64,000 bases of DNA, taken from the NCBI RefSeq assembly GCF_963678635.1, contig NC_087067.1:56391964-56455963 (forward strand), given 5' to 3'. Positions 11,186-24,138 of this stretch are shown here, piece after piece. Each line of letters starts with the position of its first letter. Position 1 is the first letter of the stretch. The DNA comes from Symsagittifera roscoffensis (taxonomy: Eukaryota > Xenacoelomorpha > Acoela > Convolutidae). The notes beneath the pieces were generated by a model, which worked only from the letters and a program-made list of their open reading frames with translations, did not search any database and was not told where the DNA came from. Position numbers and translations under genes: made by a program.

Positions 11186-11699
11186 TGTTGTCGCAACGCA
11201 ACATTGAGCTATTTGCACAGCAACCGGATATCCTTGTTTGGTCTTGTTTTTAGTCGTTTACTCTTAGTAATTTAAAACTATTGTAATTATAAACACAAAA
11301 ACTCAGATGAAAGACTAGTTAAGTATTAGTTCAAAACGTTTTCAACGTAACAGAGCTTCGCACGCACCACTTGCCACTTGCTCTACGCAGTACTGATTTA
11401 CAAATAAACTACTTCGAATACCCATGCATACCTTTGGTCTAAGAGAATATTGGAAATGCTCCAACAAATACCTTGGAAACGCTTATCTATTACAAGCTCG
11501 TTTAACCGATTTTAATCTCCACTACAGCAGCTGAATTTTGCAATTCTTCTATTTGGTCTTGTAAAACTTGATGTATACCGATGCTTTATAGACAAATAAC
11601 TCTTACATGAATTGACATATGATTCCGATGCTAAATTTTTAAATAACTCCTAAATGAATTGACATAGTATTAAGTTTACCAGTTGTTTTTAATAAGATT

Positions 11700-12367
11700 G
11701 TTTTTCAATATATTTACTAATGAAAACATTGTCTAGGGTACCGATTGCACGCGTGTTAAAGTCAACTATTTGTTCCATGTCTTTTTCTATAATCAAATCT
11801 ATGAAACTTTGCTGTGAGGCATCGTTTGATGAGATGTCAACACAGTGCACCTTATCCCTATATCATAAATAACAGGAGTGAGTCGTTCCCAAGTTTGGTA
11901 ATAAGGACAATCGTCCGGAGGGTTATGAACTAAAATCAGTAATATTTTTTCCCTTTTATTAGAAACAGGTATCCTTCAATTATACCAGGAATGCGTACGA
12001 TCGATAATTTTGCGGTTAGGAACGTAGACTTGACTCCAATTAGAACACTCCTATATAAAGAAAAGTCACGTGTGGGTCTTGCCAAACAGAAAAATCTGAA
12101 ATTGGCAAGAAATAGTTCTTCGTCTTCAAAATTATCTGTCAGCAATATTTCCACAATAAAGAAGAAATCGAAACCAAATGTATTGACGAAGTTGGCTAAT
12201 TTTTTCCTTTTTTCGAGATTGATCATGCTTCTAATGTTGAACAATAAAAAAGTTAAGTTGTTAGAAAACGAATTTGGAGATAGTGAACACTCGGTTATAG
12301 CATTTTTTACATGAAATTCAATGTTCTTAATTTTAAATTCTGACTTTTGATGACCATTTTGGATCAA
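11700..12367 (-). pseudogene. LINE apurinic-type endonuclease fragment, copy 1
   Basis: The frame 12367-11936 (143 residues) shows the start of the exonuclease-endonuclease-phosphatase fold: LLFNIRSM at residues 41-48, with the Asn that contacts the active site, then VEILLTD around Glu73 in the place of the usual catalytic ETWL-like motif, and a VLIGVKS strand. Coding similarity continues to about 11700 in another frame (PYYQTWER, then SSNDASQ-like text that is broken here). In a living element this domain nicks target DNA to prime reverse transcription. Here it is inactive because of frameshifts. Confidence 0.7.
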
Positions 12368-12417
12368 TTCCCAACGCTTACGTAAGTATCTCTTTTCTGA
12401 TGATTATATTAGAGTTC

Positions 12418-12840
12418 TTATATACAATTGCGTGAATCCCGCCCGGGCTTTTGCCTTTTTTGTCCAGTCCAAGCATATTGTTTCAATAGTGAGTTCCGAT
12501 ATGTCGAAATCAGTGGTTTCCAGTAAATTAGGATAGTCAGTGGGTAGAGTAAATGTGTAAGAACAAAAAATATGAAAGAGAATTTGGAAAACAATTCAGC
12601 TTGCATAAAGGGGTCCTTTGCGTATTTTGTTTTGAGATAAACAAAAGATGGTAACCTTTGTTTAAAGGACCGAGAATATCTAAATAGATCATTGTAGATC
12701 TGTTATTAGCTAGGTTGCTTTCAAATTCGGTTGGGTCCTCCTCAATCATCTTCAAACATTGGTTTTGTAGCATAGATATTCTGTTTAAATTAACACCTTG
12801 TTTAATTTGAGCGTTTTAAGTTTTTTCAGTATATTTGATA
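12418..12840 (-). pseudogene. LINE segment upstream of reverse transcriptase
   Basis: Two overlapping minus frames (12773-12537 and 12606-12418) share one diverged coding sequence with a frameshift between them. They show QCLKMIEEDPTEFES, a KTKYAKDPFMQAELFSKFF-like stretch and LLETTDFDISEL. These are typical of the linker that precedes the RT domain in jockey/CR1-like elements. The RT itself is missing: the sequence jumps to the second endonuclease copy. Confidence 0.5.
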
Positions 12841-13151
12841 TGGCCGGTTTGATCCATGGTGCTAAAGACGACCTATGAGCTGCTCTACGCAGTACTGATT
12901 TACAAATAAACTATTTCGAATACCCATGCAAACCTTTGGTCTAAGAGAATATTGGAATTGCTCCAACAAATACTTTGGAAAGGCTTATCTATTACAAGCT
13001 CGTTTAACCGATTGTAATCTCCACTACAGCAGCTGAATTTTGCAATTCTTCTATTTGTTCTTGTAAAACTTGATGTATACCGATGCTATATAGACAAATA
13101 ACTCCTACATGAGTTGACATATGATTCCGATGCTAAATTCACAAATAACTC

Positions 13152-13835
13152 CTAATGAAAACATTTACTACATTTACTAATGAAAACATTGTCTAGGGTA
13201 CCGATTGCACACGTGTTAAAGTCAACTATTTGTTCCATGTCTTTTTCTATTATCAAATCTATGAAACTTTGCTGCGAGGCATCGTTTGATGAAGTCAACC
13301 CAGTGCACCTTATCCCTATATCATAAATAACAGGAGTGATTCGTTCCCAAGTTTGGTAATAAGGACAATCGTCCGGAGGGTTATGAACTAAAATCAAAAA
13401 TATTTTTTCCATTTATTAGAAACAGATATCCTCCAATTATACCAGGAATGCGTACGATCGATTATTTTGTGGTTAGGATCGTAGACTTTACTCCAATTAG
13501 AACACTCCTATAAAAAGAAAAGTCACGTGTGGGTCTTGCCAAACAGAAAAATCTGAAATTGGCAAGAAATAGTTCTTCGTCTTCAAAATTATCTGTCAGC
13601 AATGTTTCCACAATAAAGAAGAAATCGAAACCATGTATTGAAATCGATGTATTGACGAAGTTGGCTATTTTTTTCTCCTTTTTTCGAGATTGATCATGAT
13701 TCTAATGTTGAACAATAAAAAAGTTAAGTTGTTAGAAAACGAATTTGGAGATAGTGAACACTCTATTATACCATTTTTTTACATATAACTCAATGTTCTT
13801 AATTTTAATTTCTGACTTTTGATGACCATTTGGAT
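13152..13835 (-). pseudogene. LINE endonuclease fragment, copy 2
   Basis: Second copy of the 11700-12367 domain. The cleanest part is 13412-13152, which reads LILVHNPPDDCPYYQTWER, then SSNDASQQSFIDLIIE and NTCAIGTLDNVF. The last two are the familiar 3' motifs of LINE endonucleases (SSND... and the GTLDLVL-like strand). The N-terminal part lies in another frame. Confidence 0.7.
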
Positions 13836-13944
13836 TAATTACCAACGCTTAAGTGAGCATATCTTTTCTTTTTCTTGTTCATCCTTTGATAGGGATTTCA
13901 AGACGAAAACTTTTTCGTTGGAATTATTGGTGACGGAATTTAGC

Positions 13945-13957
13945 GGGGGGGGGGGGG
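13945..13957. repeat. Poly-G tract (13 G) at the left edge of array 3
   Basis: An uninterrupted run of G lies in the LINE linker, immediately before CACCTAATAATATT. Runs of 9 G (15709-15717) and 15 G (17415-17429) occupy the same place at the next two unit borders. There the left flank is a different sequence, GAGGT. Confidence 0.9.
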
Positions 13958-14369
13958 CACCTAATAATATTTTTCGAATTGTCCGTTCATTTGGTACCTT
14001 TAGAATTTACGCGGTCTATTTAGACTCGGTTTTCACTTTCTCAAACGGAATCAAATGAATAGTGACAATCAAAGTCTCTTCTTCACCTAAATGACACAAG
14101 AATTCGTATCTTTTTCGATTCATATTCAATAATGTCTGCGGGCGAAGGTTTTTCTTTCAAGTCATATTCTTTTATCCCGGAGACCCCTTTTTTCAGTAGA
14201 ATGAAGCTCCATTTCATTCTTTTTAATTATGTTAGAAGTTTTAATGGATGTATGTAAGCTAACTTAGCTTGAATTTTGATTATGGCTTCTTTTATTTCTT
14301 TTAAAGTAACAGATGTCTGAGGGTGTATCATCTCGACTGATCAACTTTTTCATCGAAGAGTGACGTTTT

Positions 14370-14528
14370 TTACAGAAACAAAAACAACCTCCCAAGCTCG
14401 CTCATGTAAGACAGTGTTTCTTTGGGAAGTTTAGTACATCTTGAGTGGACCCAAGAACAACACTTATCACATCGGTTTGATTGATTAGAATCGGCAACCA
14501 ATTTCGTGCAATGAGGACAATGCATCAT
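14370..14528 (-). pseudogene. PHD-type zinc finger of LINE, unit 1 (52 codons)
   Basis: The short frame reads MMHCPHCTK, then RCDKCCSWVHSRCTK. Zinc ligands are C4, C7, C20, C23, H28 and C31 (C-x2-C-x12-C-x2-C-x4-H-x2-C). The final CxxC pair appears one frame over (CFCKK), so this copy is frameshifted just before the end of the finger. Such fingers precede the endonuclease in many LINE ORFs, which fits the endonuclease fragments immediately downstream on the same strand. Confidence 0.65.
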
Positions 14529-14874
14529 TATCTGAACAACTGTTTAGTCGCCGTGTATTGACCATCATTTAATTATCTATTTAATAAGTTTACTGGTCCT
14601 GGTGAATATGACGAATCAACAAGCGTTTTCGCCATCTCGGTAAGTTAATCTTGTCATACTCTTATTTAGCTCGAGACATGTAAATTAATTCCGGCTGTTA
14701 ATTTGTTAAGTGATATTTTCCAGTGTAATGCGTTCATCATTGTAAATCAGGTGAAGTTGCTTATTTTAGTATCATTAGAAATGAAGCTTAACTGCCTGCA
14801 GACTTTTAAAACCAAAGGATAGACGGATTCAATTTGAAATAAGGATAGCCGGTTACTGTGCAAGTAGCACAGAA

Positions 14875-15413
14875 TGGTCCGACCAGTCTTATAAAAAAAA
14901 ATATATTTTTTTCAAATTGGTGTCGTTTTATTGCATGTTGTGATATAAAGATCTGAACGAAAAAGTAGAATTTATGCATAATTGAGAATCATAGTAAAGT
15001 AGGTCAATAGGAAAACAGTTTTTGAAGAAAAATTAATAGGAAAAACGAAAAAAAAATTTTTTAAAAAAAATTCAAATTTTTGATTCCTTAATTTGCGATA
15101 AAAAACTCCAAAAACTACCTTTACTTGAGTAAACTAAGTTTTTACGGCTTAAATTAAGCTAGAATAAGCTTTTGCAATTAAAAACCGCCTTACTAATTAA
15201 CTCGAAAATGAAATCAAATCAAAAACTTACACCGGTTTTTCTCGACACATATTTTTTGAAATTTTGTAATGTCGTTCTAATCACGATTGAAAGGGCTTTA
15301 CAATGATTTATCAATCAACCCTGTCAGATGATTTTTTGCGATAGCTGATTTTGCGTAGAAAAAACTAAAACACCCGAATCCAAAGTTCCTACCCATTTTC
15401 AATGGTCGGAATA
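14875..15413. mobile_element. TIR element (539 bp) embedded in the tandem unit
   Basis: Bounded by TGGTCCGACCA and TGGTCGGAATA, which are inverted relatives of each other. Equivalent copies end near 17119, 18884, 21374, 23844, 26332 and 28406. The one starting near 30362 is cut at 30742. Minus-strand frames of 61-70 codons in the right half recur only because the DNA is repeated. I see no transposase, so it is MITE-like. Confidence 0.55.
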
Positions 15414-16129
15414 ATAAGTTTTTGAAATATTTAAGAAAGGATTTCAAACGATTTGTCTGGCTATAATAATCAAGTAGAAAGCTCAAAAAGGGCAACCAAT
15501 TTGATTTCAATTTAGGACATTAACATCATTGACCACCATTTCAGATGTCACAAAGGTTGCTGTCGATATGACTATTAAACGGTTTAGGAGAAAAGAAATC
15601 GACTTGCTTGCATCACTCTCGTCTGCCTTTGAACTCATATTCTTTCTGAAGCAAATGAATCTTTTTTTAAGGTAATCAGAAGGTCTAAAGTATCATAGTA
15701 ACCGAGGTGGGGGGGGGCACCTGATAATATTTTTCGAATTGTCCGTTCATTTGGTACCTTTAGAATTTACGCGGTCTATTTAGACTCGGTTTTCACTTTC
15801 TCAAACGGAATCAAATGAATAGTGACAATCAAAGTCTCTTCTTCACCTAAATGACACAAGAATTCGTATCTTTTTCGATTCATATTCAATAATGTCTGCG
15901 GGCGAAGGTTTTTCTTTCAAGTCATATTCTTTTATCCCGGAGACCCCTTTTTTCAGTAGAATGAAGCTCCATTTCATTCTTTTTAATTATGTTAGAAGTT
16001 TTAATGGATGTATGTAAGCTAACTTAGCTTGAATTTTGATTATGGCTTCTTTTATTTCTTTTAAAGTAACAGATGTCTGAGGGTGTATCATCTCGACTGA
16101 TCAACTTTTTCATCGAAGAGTGACGTTTT

Positions 16130-16288
16130 TTACAGAAACAAAAACAACCTCCCAAGCTCGCTCATGTAAGACAGTGTTTCTTTGGGAAGTTTAGTACATC
16201 TTGAGTGGACCCAAGAACAACACTTATCACATCGGTTTGATTGATTAGAATCGGCAACCAATTTCGTGCAATGAGGACAATGCATCAT
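16130..16288 (-). pseudogene. PHD-type zinc finger of LINE, unit 2
   Basis: Same 52-codon frame as at 14370-14528, with the same ligand positions and the same frameshift before the last CxxC. The lesion therefore predates amplification. Confidence 0.6.
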
Positions 16289-17414
16289 TATCTGAACAAC
16301 TGTTTAGTCGCCGTGTATTGACCATCATTTAATTATCTATTTAATAAGTTTACTGGTCCTGGTGAATATGACGAATCAACAAGCGTTTTCGCCATCTCGG
16401 TAAGTTAATCTTGTCATACTCTTATTTAGCTCGAGACATGTAAATTTTGTAAATCAGGTGAAGTTGCTTATTTTAGTATCATTAGAAATTAAGCTTAACT
16501 GCCTGCAGACTTTTAAAACCAAAGGATAGACGGATTCAATTTGAAATAAGGATAGCCGGTTACTGTGCAAGTAGCACAGAATGGTCCGACCAGTCTTATA
16601 AAAAATATATATTTTTTTCAAATTGGTGTCGTTTTATTGCATGTTGTGATATAAAGATCTGAACGAAAAAGTAGAATTTATGCATAATTGAGAATCATAG
16701 TAAAGTAGGTCAATAGGAAAACAGTTTTTGAAGAAAAATTAATAGGAAAAACGAAAAAAAAAATTTTTTTAAAAAATTCAAATTTTTGATTCCTAAATTT
16801 GCGATAAAAAACTCCAAAAACTACCTTTACTTGAGTAAACTAAGTTTTTACGGCTTAAATTAAGCTAGAATAAGCTTTTGCAATTAAAAACCGCCTTACT
16901 AATTAACTCGAAAATAGAATCAAATCAAAAACTTACACCGGTTTTTCTCGACACAGATTTTTTGAAATTTTGTAATGTCGTTCTAATCACGATTGAAAGG
17001 GCTTTACAATGATTTATCACTCAACCCTGTCAGATGATTTTTTGCGATAGCTGATTTTGCGTGGAAAAAACTAAAACACCCGAATCCAAAGTTCCTACCC
17101 ATTTTCAATGGTCGGAATAATAAGTTTTTGAAATATTTAAGAAAGGATTTCAAACGATTTGTCTGGCTATAATAATCAAGTAGAAAGCTCAAAAAGGGCA
17201 ACCAATTTGATTTCAATTTAGGACATTAACATCATTGACCACCATTTCAGATGTCACAAAGGTTGCTGTCGATATGACTATTAAACGGTTTAGGAGAAAA
17301 GAAATCGACTTGCTTGCATCACTCTCGTCTGCCTTTGAACTCATATTCTTTCTGAAGCAAATGAATCTTTTTTTAAGGTAATCAGAAGGTCAAAAGTATC
17401 ATAGTAACCGAGGT

Positions 17415-17429
17415 GGGGGGGGGGGGGGG
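17415..17429. repeat. Poly-G tract (15 G) between units 2 and 3
   Basis: Flanked as AGGT-(G)15-CACCT, so the flanks themselves are complementary. In array 4 the corresponding border reads GAGGTTACAGTCAGGAGTCC and has no G run. Confidence 0.9.
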
Positions 17430-19179
17430 CACCTGATAATATTTTTCGAATTGTCCGTTCATTTGGTACCTTTAGAATTTACGCGGTCTATTTAGACTCG
17501 GTTTTCACTTTCTCAAACGGAATCAAATGAATAGTGACAATCAAAGTCTCTTCTTCACCTAAATGACACAAGAATTCGTATCTTTTTCGATTCATATTCA
17601 ATAATGTCTGCGGGCGAAAGTTTTTCTTTCAAGTCATATTCTTTTATCCCGGAGACCCCTTTTTTCAGTAGAATGAAGCTCCATTTCATTCTTTTTAATT
17701 ATGTTAGAAGTTTTAATGGATGTATGTAAGCTAACTTAGCTTGAATTTCGATTATGGCTTCTTTTATTTCTTTTAAAGTAACAGATGTCTGAGGGTGTAT
17801 CATCTCGACTGATCAACTTTTTCATCGAAGAGTGACGTTTTTTACAGAAACAAAAACAACCTCCCAAGCTCGCTCATGTAAGACAGTGTTTCTTTGGGAA
17901 GTTTAGTACATCTTGAGTGGACCCAAGAACAACACTTATCACATCGGTTTGATTGATTAGAATCGGCAACCAATTTCGTGCAATGAGGACAATGCATCAT
18001 TATCTGAACAACTGTTTAGTCGCCGTGTATTGACCATCATTTAATTATCTATTTAATAAGTTTACTGGTCCTGGTGAATATGACGAATCAACAAGCGTTT
18101 TCGCCATCTCGGTAAGTTAATCTTGTCATACTCTTATTTAGCTCGAGACATGTAAATTAATTCCGGCTGTTAATTTGTTAAGTGATATTTTCCAGTGTAA
18201 TGCGTTCATCATTGTAAATCAGGTGAAGTTGCTTATTTTAGTATCATTAGAAATGAAGCTTAACTGCCTGCAGACTTTTAAAACCAAAGGATAGACGGTT
18301 TCAATTTGAAATAAGGATAGCCGGTTACTGTGCAAGTAGCACAGAATGGTCCGACCAGTCTTATAAAAAAAATATATTTTTTTCAAATTGGTGTCGTTTT
18401 ATTGCATGTTGTGATATAAAGATCTGAACGAAAAAGTAGAATTTATGCATAATTGAGAATCATAGTAAAGTAGGTCAATAGGAAAACAGTTTTTGAAGAA
18501 AAATTAATAGGAAAAACGAAAAAAAAATTTTAAAAAAAAAATTCAAATTTTTGATTCCTTAATTTGCGATAAAAAAACTCCAAAAACTACCTTTACTTGA
18601 GTAAACTAAGGTTTTACGGCTTAAATTAAGCTAGAATAAGCTTTTGCAATTAAAATCCGCCTTACTAATTAACTCGAAAATAGAATCAAATCAAAAACTT
18701 ACACCGGTTTTTCTCGACACAGATTTTTTGAAATTTTGTAATGTCGTTCTAATCACGATTGAAAGGGCTTTACAATGATTTATCACTCAACCCTGTCAGA
18801 TGATTTTTTGCGATAGCTGATTTTGCGTGGAAAAAACTAAAACACCCGAATCCAAAGTTCCTACCCATTTTCAATGGTCGGAATAATAAGTTTTTGAAAT
18901 ATTTAAGAAAGGATTCCAAACGATTTGTCTGGCTATAATAATCAAATAGAAAGCTCAAAAAGGGCAACCAATTTGATTTCAATTTAGGACATTAACATCA
19001 TTGACCACCATTGCAGATGTCAAAAAGGTTACTGTCGATATGACTATTAAACGGTTTAGGAGAAAAGAAATCGACTTGCTTGCATCACTCTCGTCCGCCT
19101 TTGAACTCATTTTCTTTCTGAAGCAAATGAATCTTTTTTTAAGGTAATCAGAAGGTCAAAAGTATCATAGTAACCGAGG
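17430..19179. repeat. Array 3, unit 3, passing into array 4
   Basis: Retains the LINE-derived module and the TIR element. Its right end joins the array-4 core module through TTACAGTCAGGAGTCC instead of a poly-G tract. This is the junction between the two array types. Confidence 0.88.
17842..18000 (-). pseudogene. PHD-type zinc finger of LINE, unit 3
   Basis: Third copy of the finger frame, identical in the ligand region. Three copies of a protein-domain fragment within 3.6 kb come from satellite-like amplification, not from separate insertions. Confidence 0.6.
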
Positions 19180-21668
19180 TTACAGTCAGGAGTCCCTTCA
19201 TCACGTATTCCAGTCAAAATCCTTGGAATTTTCTAGTTATGGAAGTGATAATGATAAAAGAAGATGACAAGTGTTTAAGTCCTTTTCAATTAAAGTCGAT
19301 ACGGGTTACGTTTCTTCAATAAGAAAACGCAACCCGACACGCGAAAATATAATATACAAGTGTTACAAATAAAAAGTTTCGTCGAAAGTTATTTTGTCAT
19401 TTATTGTTCCGAGTACGCAAGCGGCGTTCGCAATCTGTATTGCCAGGGATATTCTCTGTTTTAAAAAGCTGCCTGCTCTGGCTATTCGGTAAGAAATCTC
19501 AAACATGATGCAGAAAAATTGAAAATTTTAACATTTATAAGCTATTTGGTAAAAAAAAATTTGAAGAAATGTCAATATTACCAAAGAAACATAGAAGTTA
19601 TGATTCTTGATTTGAGTAATTTGATCAAGATATTTCGAATAATCAATTTCTCAATTCATGTATAATTTCTACATTTACTGGTTAGTTTTTGGCAGTTGTC
19701 ATAATCTTTTACTAATTACCCCGTATAAACTAATTATTGTCTGTTTTTCTGACTTTAGACCCTTTCTAATCTTTGACCACTCTGCTTATTCGCTGGCCAC
19801 CAGCTTATCAGTTTTAAATTCGTACTTTTCAGTTGCTGCCAAGAAATCAGGCATGTCTCGTCTAAACTAATCATTGTTAAAAGAATTGATTTGTTTCGAG
19901 AAAAAAAAAACAAGTATGTTTCGTCTGCTGTTTCACGTTTCACGAAGTATAGTTTATAAAAGAAAGTTTAGTTACCAAAAAAAATACAAACAGGTTTCTT
20001 AAAACGCACCTTTCTATGTGGTCTCTGCGCTGCGTCTGCAATAAAAAAAAGGAAACAAAAGAAACTGAACCAATACAACAAAAAGAAATTACCATTTTTT
20101 TCTGCCAAATTATCCAGGAAATTCGAAACCGTGAAAAATTGGTATTGGTATTGACACAATCAGGTATTGGTATTGGTACTGTTATTGATCAATACCAGGT
20201 TCCCGGTATTGGTATTGATCAATTTCCAGAAAACAGGTAGAAACTCAGCTTTCTTTGTGATGAAAACATTGCGGAAAAAAAAAGAAAATTATGAAGAATT
20301 CATGCAAGACATTTCGATCCAAAATATTTCGTGTTTCAAACGTTTCGTAATTTTTGCTAACACAAATTTTCAAAATTTTCAACTATCGAGAAAATGTGCT
20401 CTGATATTGCAGTTAACGCGCAAACTGAAAGACTAAAACGAGTGGGCGAACTCAACCATTGGGAGCCAAATCTATCTTGCGTGTAACAGTCGCCTACTTC
20501 GGTCACATATGAGGCTTAAAAAAATAGGCCCTATAACCATTGGCTCAAGAGTCAGGGACACTATCTCTTGTTTTTCTACCTCAAAACGGTCGGAGCCAAT
20601 TCGGTTCACTTGCAACATGAGACTAAAACCCGTTACAGCTTAAAGCTCAGTACCAAAATACCCCCCACCACTCTAGAAAATAAGAACGTCCCCAAACTTA
20701 GGTCTCAAAATACCCAAAATACACGAACGCCGTTAAAAACAGGTCGGAACAAACCGTAAAGTCACTTTTTATTAGACAGTGGAACTTTGATCCATTTCAG
20801 ATAGATGAAACTAGCCGGTTACTGTGCAAGTAGCACAGAATGGTCCGACCAGTCTTATGAAAAATATATTTTTTCAAATTGGTGTCGTTTTATTGCATGT
20901 TGTGATATAAAGATCTGAACGAAAAAGTAGAATTTATGCATAATTGAGAATCATAGTAAAGTAGGTCAATAGGAAAACAGTTTTTGAAGAAAAATTAATA
21001 GGAAAAACGAAAATTTTTTTTTTTTTTTAATTCAAATTTTTGATTCCTAAATTTGCGATAAAAAAACTCCAATAACTACCTTTACTTGAGTAAACTAAGT
21101 TTTTACGGCTTAAATTAAGCTAGAATAAGCTTTTGCAATTAAAAACTGCCTTACTAATTAACTCGAAAATAGAATCAAATCAAAAACTTACACCGGTTTT
21201 TCTCGACACAGATTTTTTGAAATTTTGTAATGTCGTTCTAATCACGATTGAAAGGGCTTTACAATGATTTATCACTCAACCCTGTCAGATGATTTTTTGC
21301 GATAGCTGATTTTGCGTGGAAAAAACTAAAACACCCGAATCCAAAGTTCCTACCCATTTTCAATGGTCGGAATAATAAGTTTTTGAAATATTTAAGAAAG
21401 GATTCCAAACGATTTGTCTGGCTATAATAATCAAATAGAAAGCTCAAAAAGGGCAACCAATTTGATTTCAATTTAGGACATTAACATCATTGACCACCAT
21501 TGCAGATGTCAAAAAGGTTACTGTCGATATGACTATTAAACGGTTTAGGAGAAAAGAAATCGACTTGCTTGCATCACTCTCGTCCGCCTTTGAACTCATT
21601 TTCTTTCTGAAGCAAATGAATCTTTTTTTAAGGTAATCAGAAGGTCAAAAGTATCATAGTAACCGAGG
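19180..21668. repeat. Array 4, unit 1 (2.49 kb)
   Basis: Starts TTACAGTCAGGAGTCC. Holds the core module shared with array 2 (about 19201-20840), then the complete TIR element and the tail module shared with array 3. It replaces the palindromic GGCGCC module of array 2 with the TIR right half. Confidence 0.92.
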
Positions 21669-24138
21669 TTACAGTCAGGAGTCCCTTCATCACGTATTCC
21701 AGTCAAAATCCTTGGAATTTTCTAGTTATGGAAGTGATAATGATAAAAGAAGATGACAAGTGCTTAAGTCCTTTTCAATTAAAGTCGATACGGGTTACGT
21801 TTCTTCAATAAGAAAACGCAACCCGACACGCGAAAATATAATATACAAGTGTTACAAATAAAAAGTTTCGTCGAAAGTTATTTTGTCATTTATTGTTCCG
21901 AGTACGCAAGCGGCGTTCGCAATCTGTATTGCCAGGGATATTCTCTGTTTTGAAAAGCTGCCTGATCTGGCTATTCGGTAAGAAATCTCAAACATGATGC
22001 AGAAAAATTGAAAATTTTAACATTTATAAGCTATTTGGTAAAAAAAATTTGAAGAAATGTCAATATTACCAAAGAAACATAGAAGTTATGATTCTTGATT
22101 TGAGTAATTTGATCAAGATATTTCGAATAATCAATTTCTCAATTCATGTATAATTTCTACATTTACTGGTTAGTTTTTGGCAGTTGTCATAATCTTTTAC
22201 TAATTACCCCGTATAAACTAATTATTGTCTGTTTTTCTGACTTTAGACCCTTTCTAATCTTTGACCACTCTGCTTATTCGCTGGCCACCAGCTTATCAGT
22301 TTTAAATTCGTACTTTTCAGTTGCTGCAAAAAAATCAGGCATGTCTCGTCTAAACTAATCATTGTTAAAAGAAATGATTTGTTTCGAGAAAAAAAACAAG
22401 TATGTTTCGTCTGCTGTTTCACGAAGTATAGTTTATAAAAGAAAGTTTAGTTACCAAAGAAAATACAAACAGGTTTCTTAAAACGCACCTTTCTATGTGG
22501 TCTCTGCGCTGCTTCTGCAATTAAAAAAAGGAAACAAAAGAAACTGAACCAATACAACAAAAAGAAATTACCATTTTTTTCTGCCAAATTATCCAGGAAA
22601 TTCGAAACCGTGAAAAATTGGTATTGGTATTGACACAATCAGGTATTGGTATTGGTACTGTTATTGATCAATACCAGGTTCCCGGTATTGGTATTGATCA
22701 ATTTCCAGAAAACAGGTAGAAACTCAGCATTCTTTGTGATGAAAACATTGCGGAAAAAAAGAAAATTATGAAGAGTTCATGCAAGACATTTCGATCCAAA
22801 ATATTTCGTGTTTCAAACGTTTCGTAATTTTTGCTAACACAAATTTTCAAAATTTTCAACTATCGAGAAAATGTGCTCTGATATTGCAGTTAACGCGCAA
22901 ATTGAAAGACTAAAACGAGTGGGCGAACTCAACCATTGGGAGCCAAATCTATCTTGCGTGTAACAGTCGCCTACTTCGGTCACATATGAGGCTTAAAAAA
23001 ATAGGCCCTATAACCATTGGCTCAAGATTCAGGGACACTATCTCTTGTTTTTCGACCTCAAAACGGTCGGAGCCAATTCGGTTCACTTGCAACATGAGAC
23101 TAAAACCCGTTACAGCTTAAAGCTCAGTACCAAAATACCCCCACCACTCTAGAAAATAAGAACGTCCCCAAACTTAGGTCTCAAAATACCCAAAATACAC
23201 GAACGCCGTTAAAAACAGGTCGGAACAAACCGTAAAGTCACTTTTTATTAGACAGTGGAACTTTGATCCATTTCAGATAGATGAAACTAGCCGGTTACTG
23301 TGCAAGTAGCACAGAATGGTCCGACCAGTCTTATAAAAAATATATTTTTTTCAAATTGGTGTCGTTTTATTGCATGTTGTGATATAAAGATCTGAACGAA
23401 AAAGTAGAATTTATGCATAATTGAGAATCATAGTAAAGTAGGTCAATAGGAAAACAGTTTTTGAAGAAAAATTAATAGGAAAAACGAAAATTTTTTTTTT
23501 TAAATTCAAATTTTTGATTCCTAAATTTGCGATAAAAAATTCCAAAAACTACCTTTACTTGAGTAAACTAAGTTTTTACGGCTTAAATTAAGCTAGAATA
23601 AGCTTTTGCATTTAAAAACTGCCTTACTAATTAACTCGAAAATAGAATCAAATCAAAAACTTACACCGGTTTTTCTCGACAGAATTTTTGAAATTTTGTA
23701 ATGTCGTTCTAATCACGATTGAAAGGGCTTTACAATGATTTATCACTCAACCCTGTCAGATGATTTTTGCGATAGCTGATTTTGCGTGGAAAAAACTAAA
23801 ACACCCGAATCCAAAGTTCCTACCCATTTTCAATGGTCGGAATAATAAGTTTTTGAAATATTTAAGAAAGGATTCCAAACGATTTGTCTGGCTATAATAA
23901 TCAAGTAGAAAGCTCAAAAAGGGCAACCAATTTGATTTCAATTTAGGACATTAACATCATTGACCACCATTTCAGATGTCACAAAGGTTACTGTCGATAT
24001 GACTATTAAACGGTTTAGGAGAAAAGAAACCGACTTGCTTGCATCACTCTCGTCTGCCTTTCAACTCATATTCTTTCTGAAGCAAATGAATCTTTTTTTG
24101 AGGTAATCAGAAGGTCAAAAGTATCATAGTAACCGAGG
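21669..24138. repeat. Array 4, unit 2 (2.47 kb)
   Basis: Close to unit 1 in sequence. Lacks one of two short CACGTTT repeats near 22420 and has minor homopolymer differences. Confidence 0.92.

Larger units (their letters stand above)
11381..14600 (-). mobile_element. Degenerate LINE (PHD finger plus endonuclease), internally duplicated
   Basis: On the minus strand the order is PHD-type finger (14528-14370), a linker with a poly-C tract, endonuclease domain copy (13835-13152), a pre-reverse-transcriptase segment (12840-12418), then a second endonuclease copy (12367-11700). The block 11381-12401 recurs at 12883-13877 with an offset of about 1.5 kb. The PHD-linker-endonuclease order matches ORFs of several non-LTR retrotransposon clades. 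No reverse transcriptase core was found, so only the 5' half is present. Frames are broken throughout. Confidence 0.7.
13958..15717. repeat. Array 3, unit 1 (1.76 kb)
   Basis: Consists of about 0.9 kb of LINE 5' sequence on the minus strand, followed by a TIR element (14875-15413) and a tail ending ATAGTAACCGAGGT plus poly-G. Its left flank is the LINE endonuclease, so this unit marks where amplification of the block began. Confidence 0.9.
15718..17429. repeat. Array 3, unit 2 (1.71 kb)
   Basis: As unit 1 but lacking about 60 bp after GACATGTAAATT near 16446. It is bounded on the right by the longest poly-G tract, 15 G. Confidence 0.9.

Noticed and set aside
15298-15510. Recurrent 70-codon minus frame in the TIR element as a transposase
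   Set aside because: No transposase motif, hydrophobic AT-driven composition, and disruption in copies at 23756 and 26220. Far too short.
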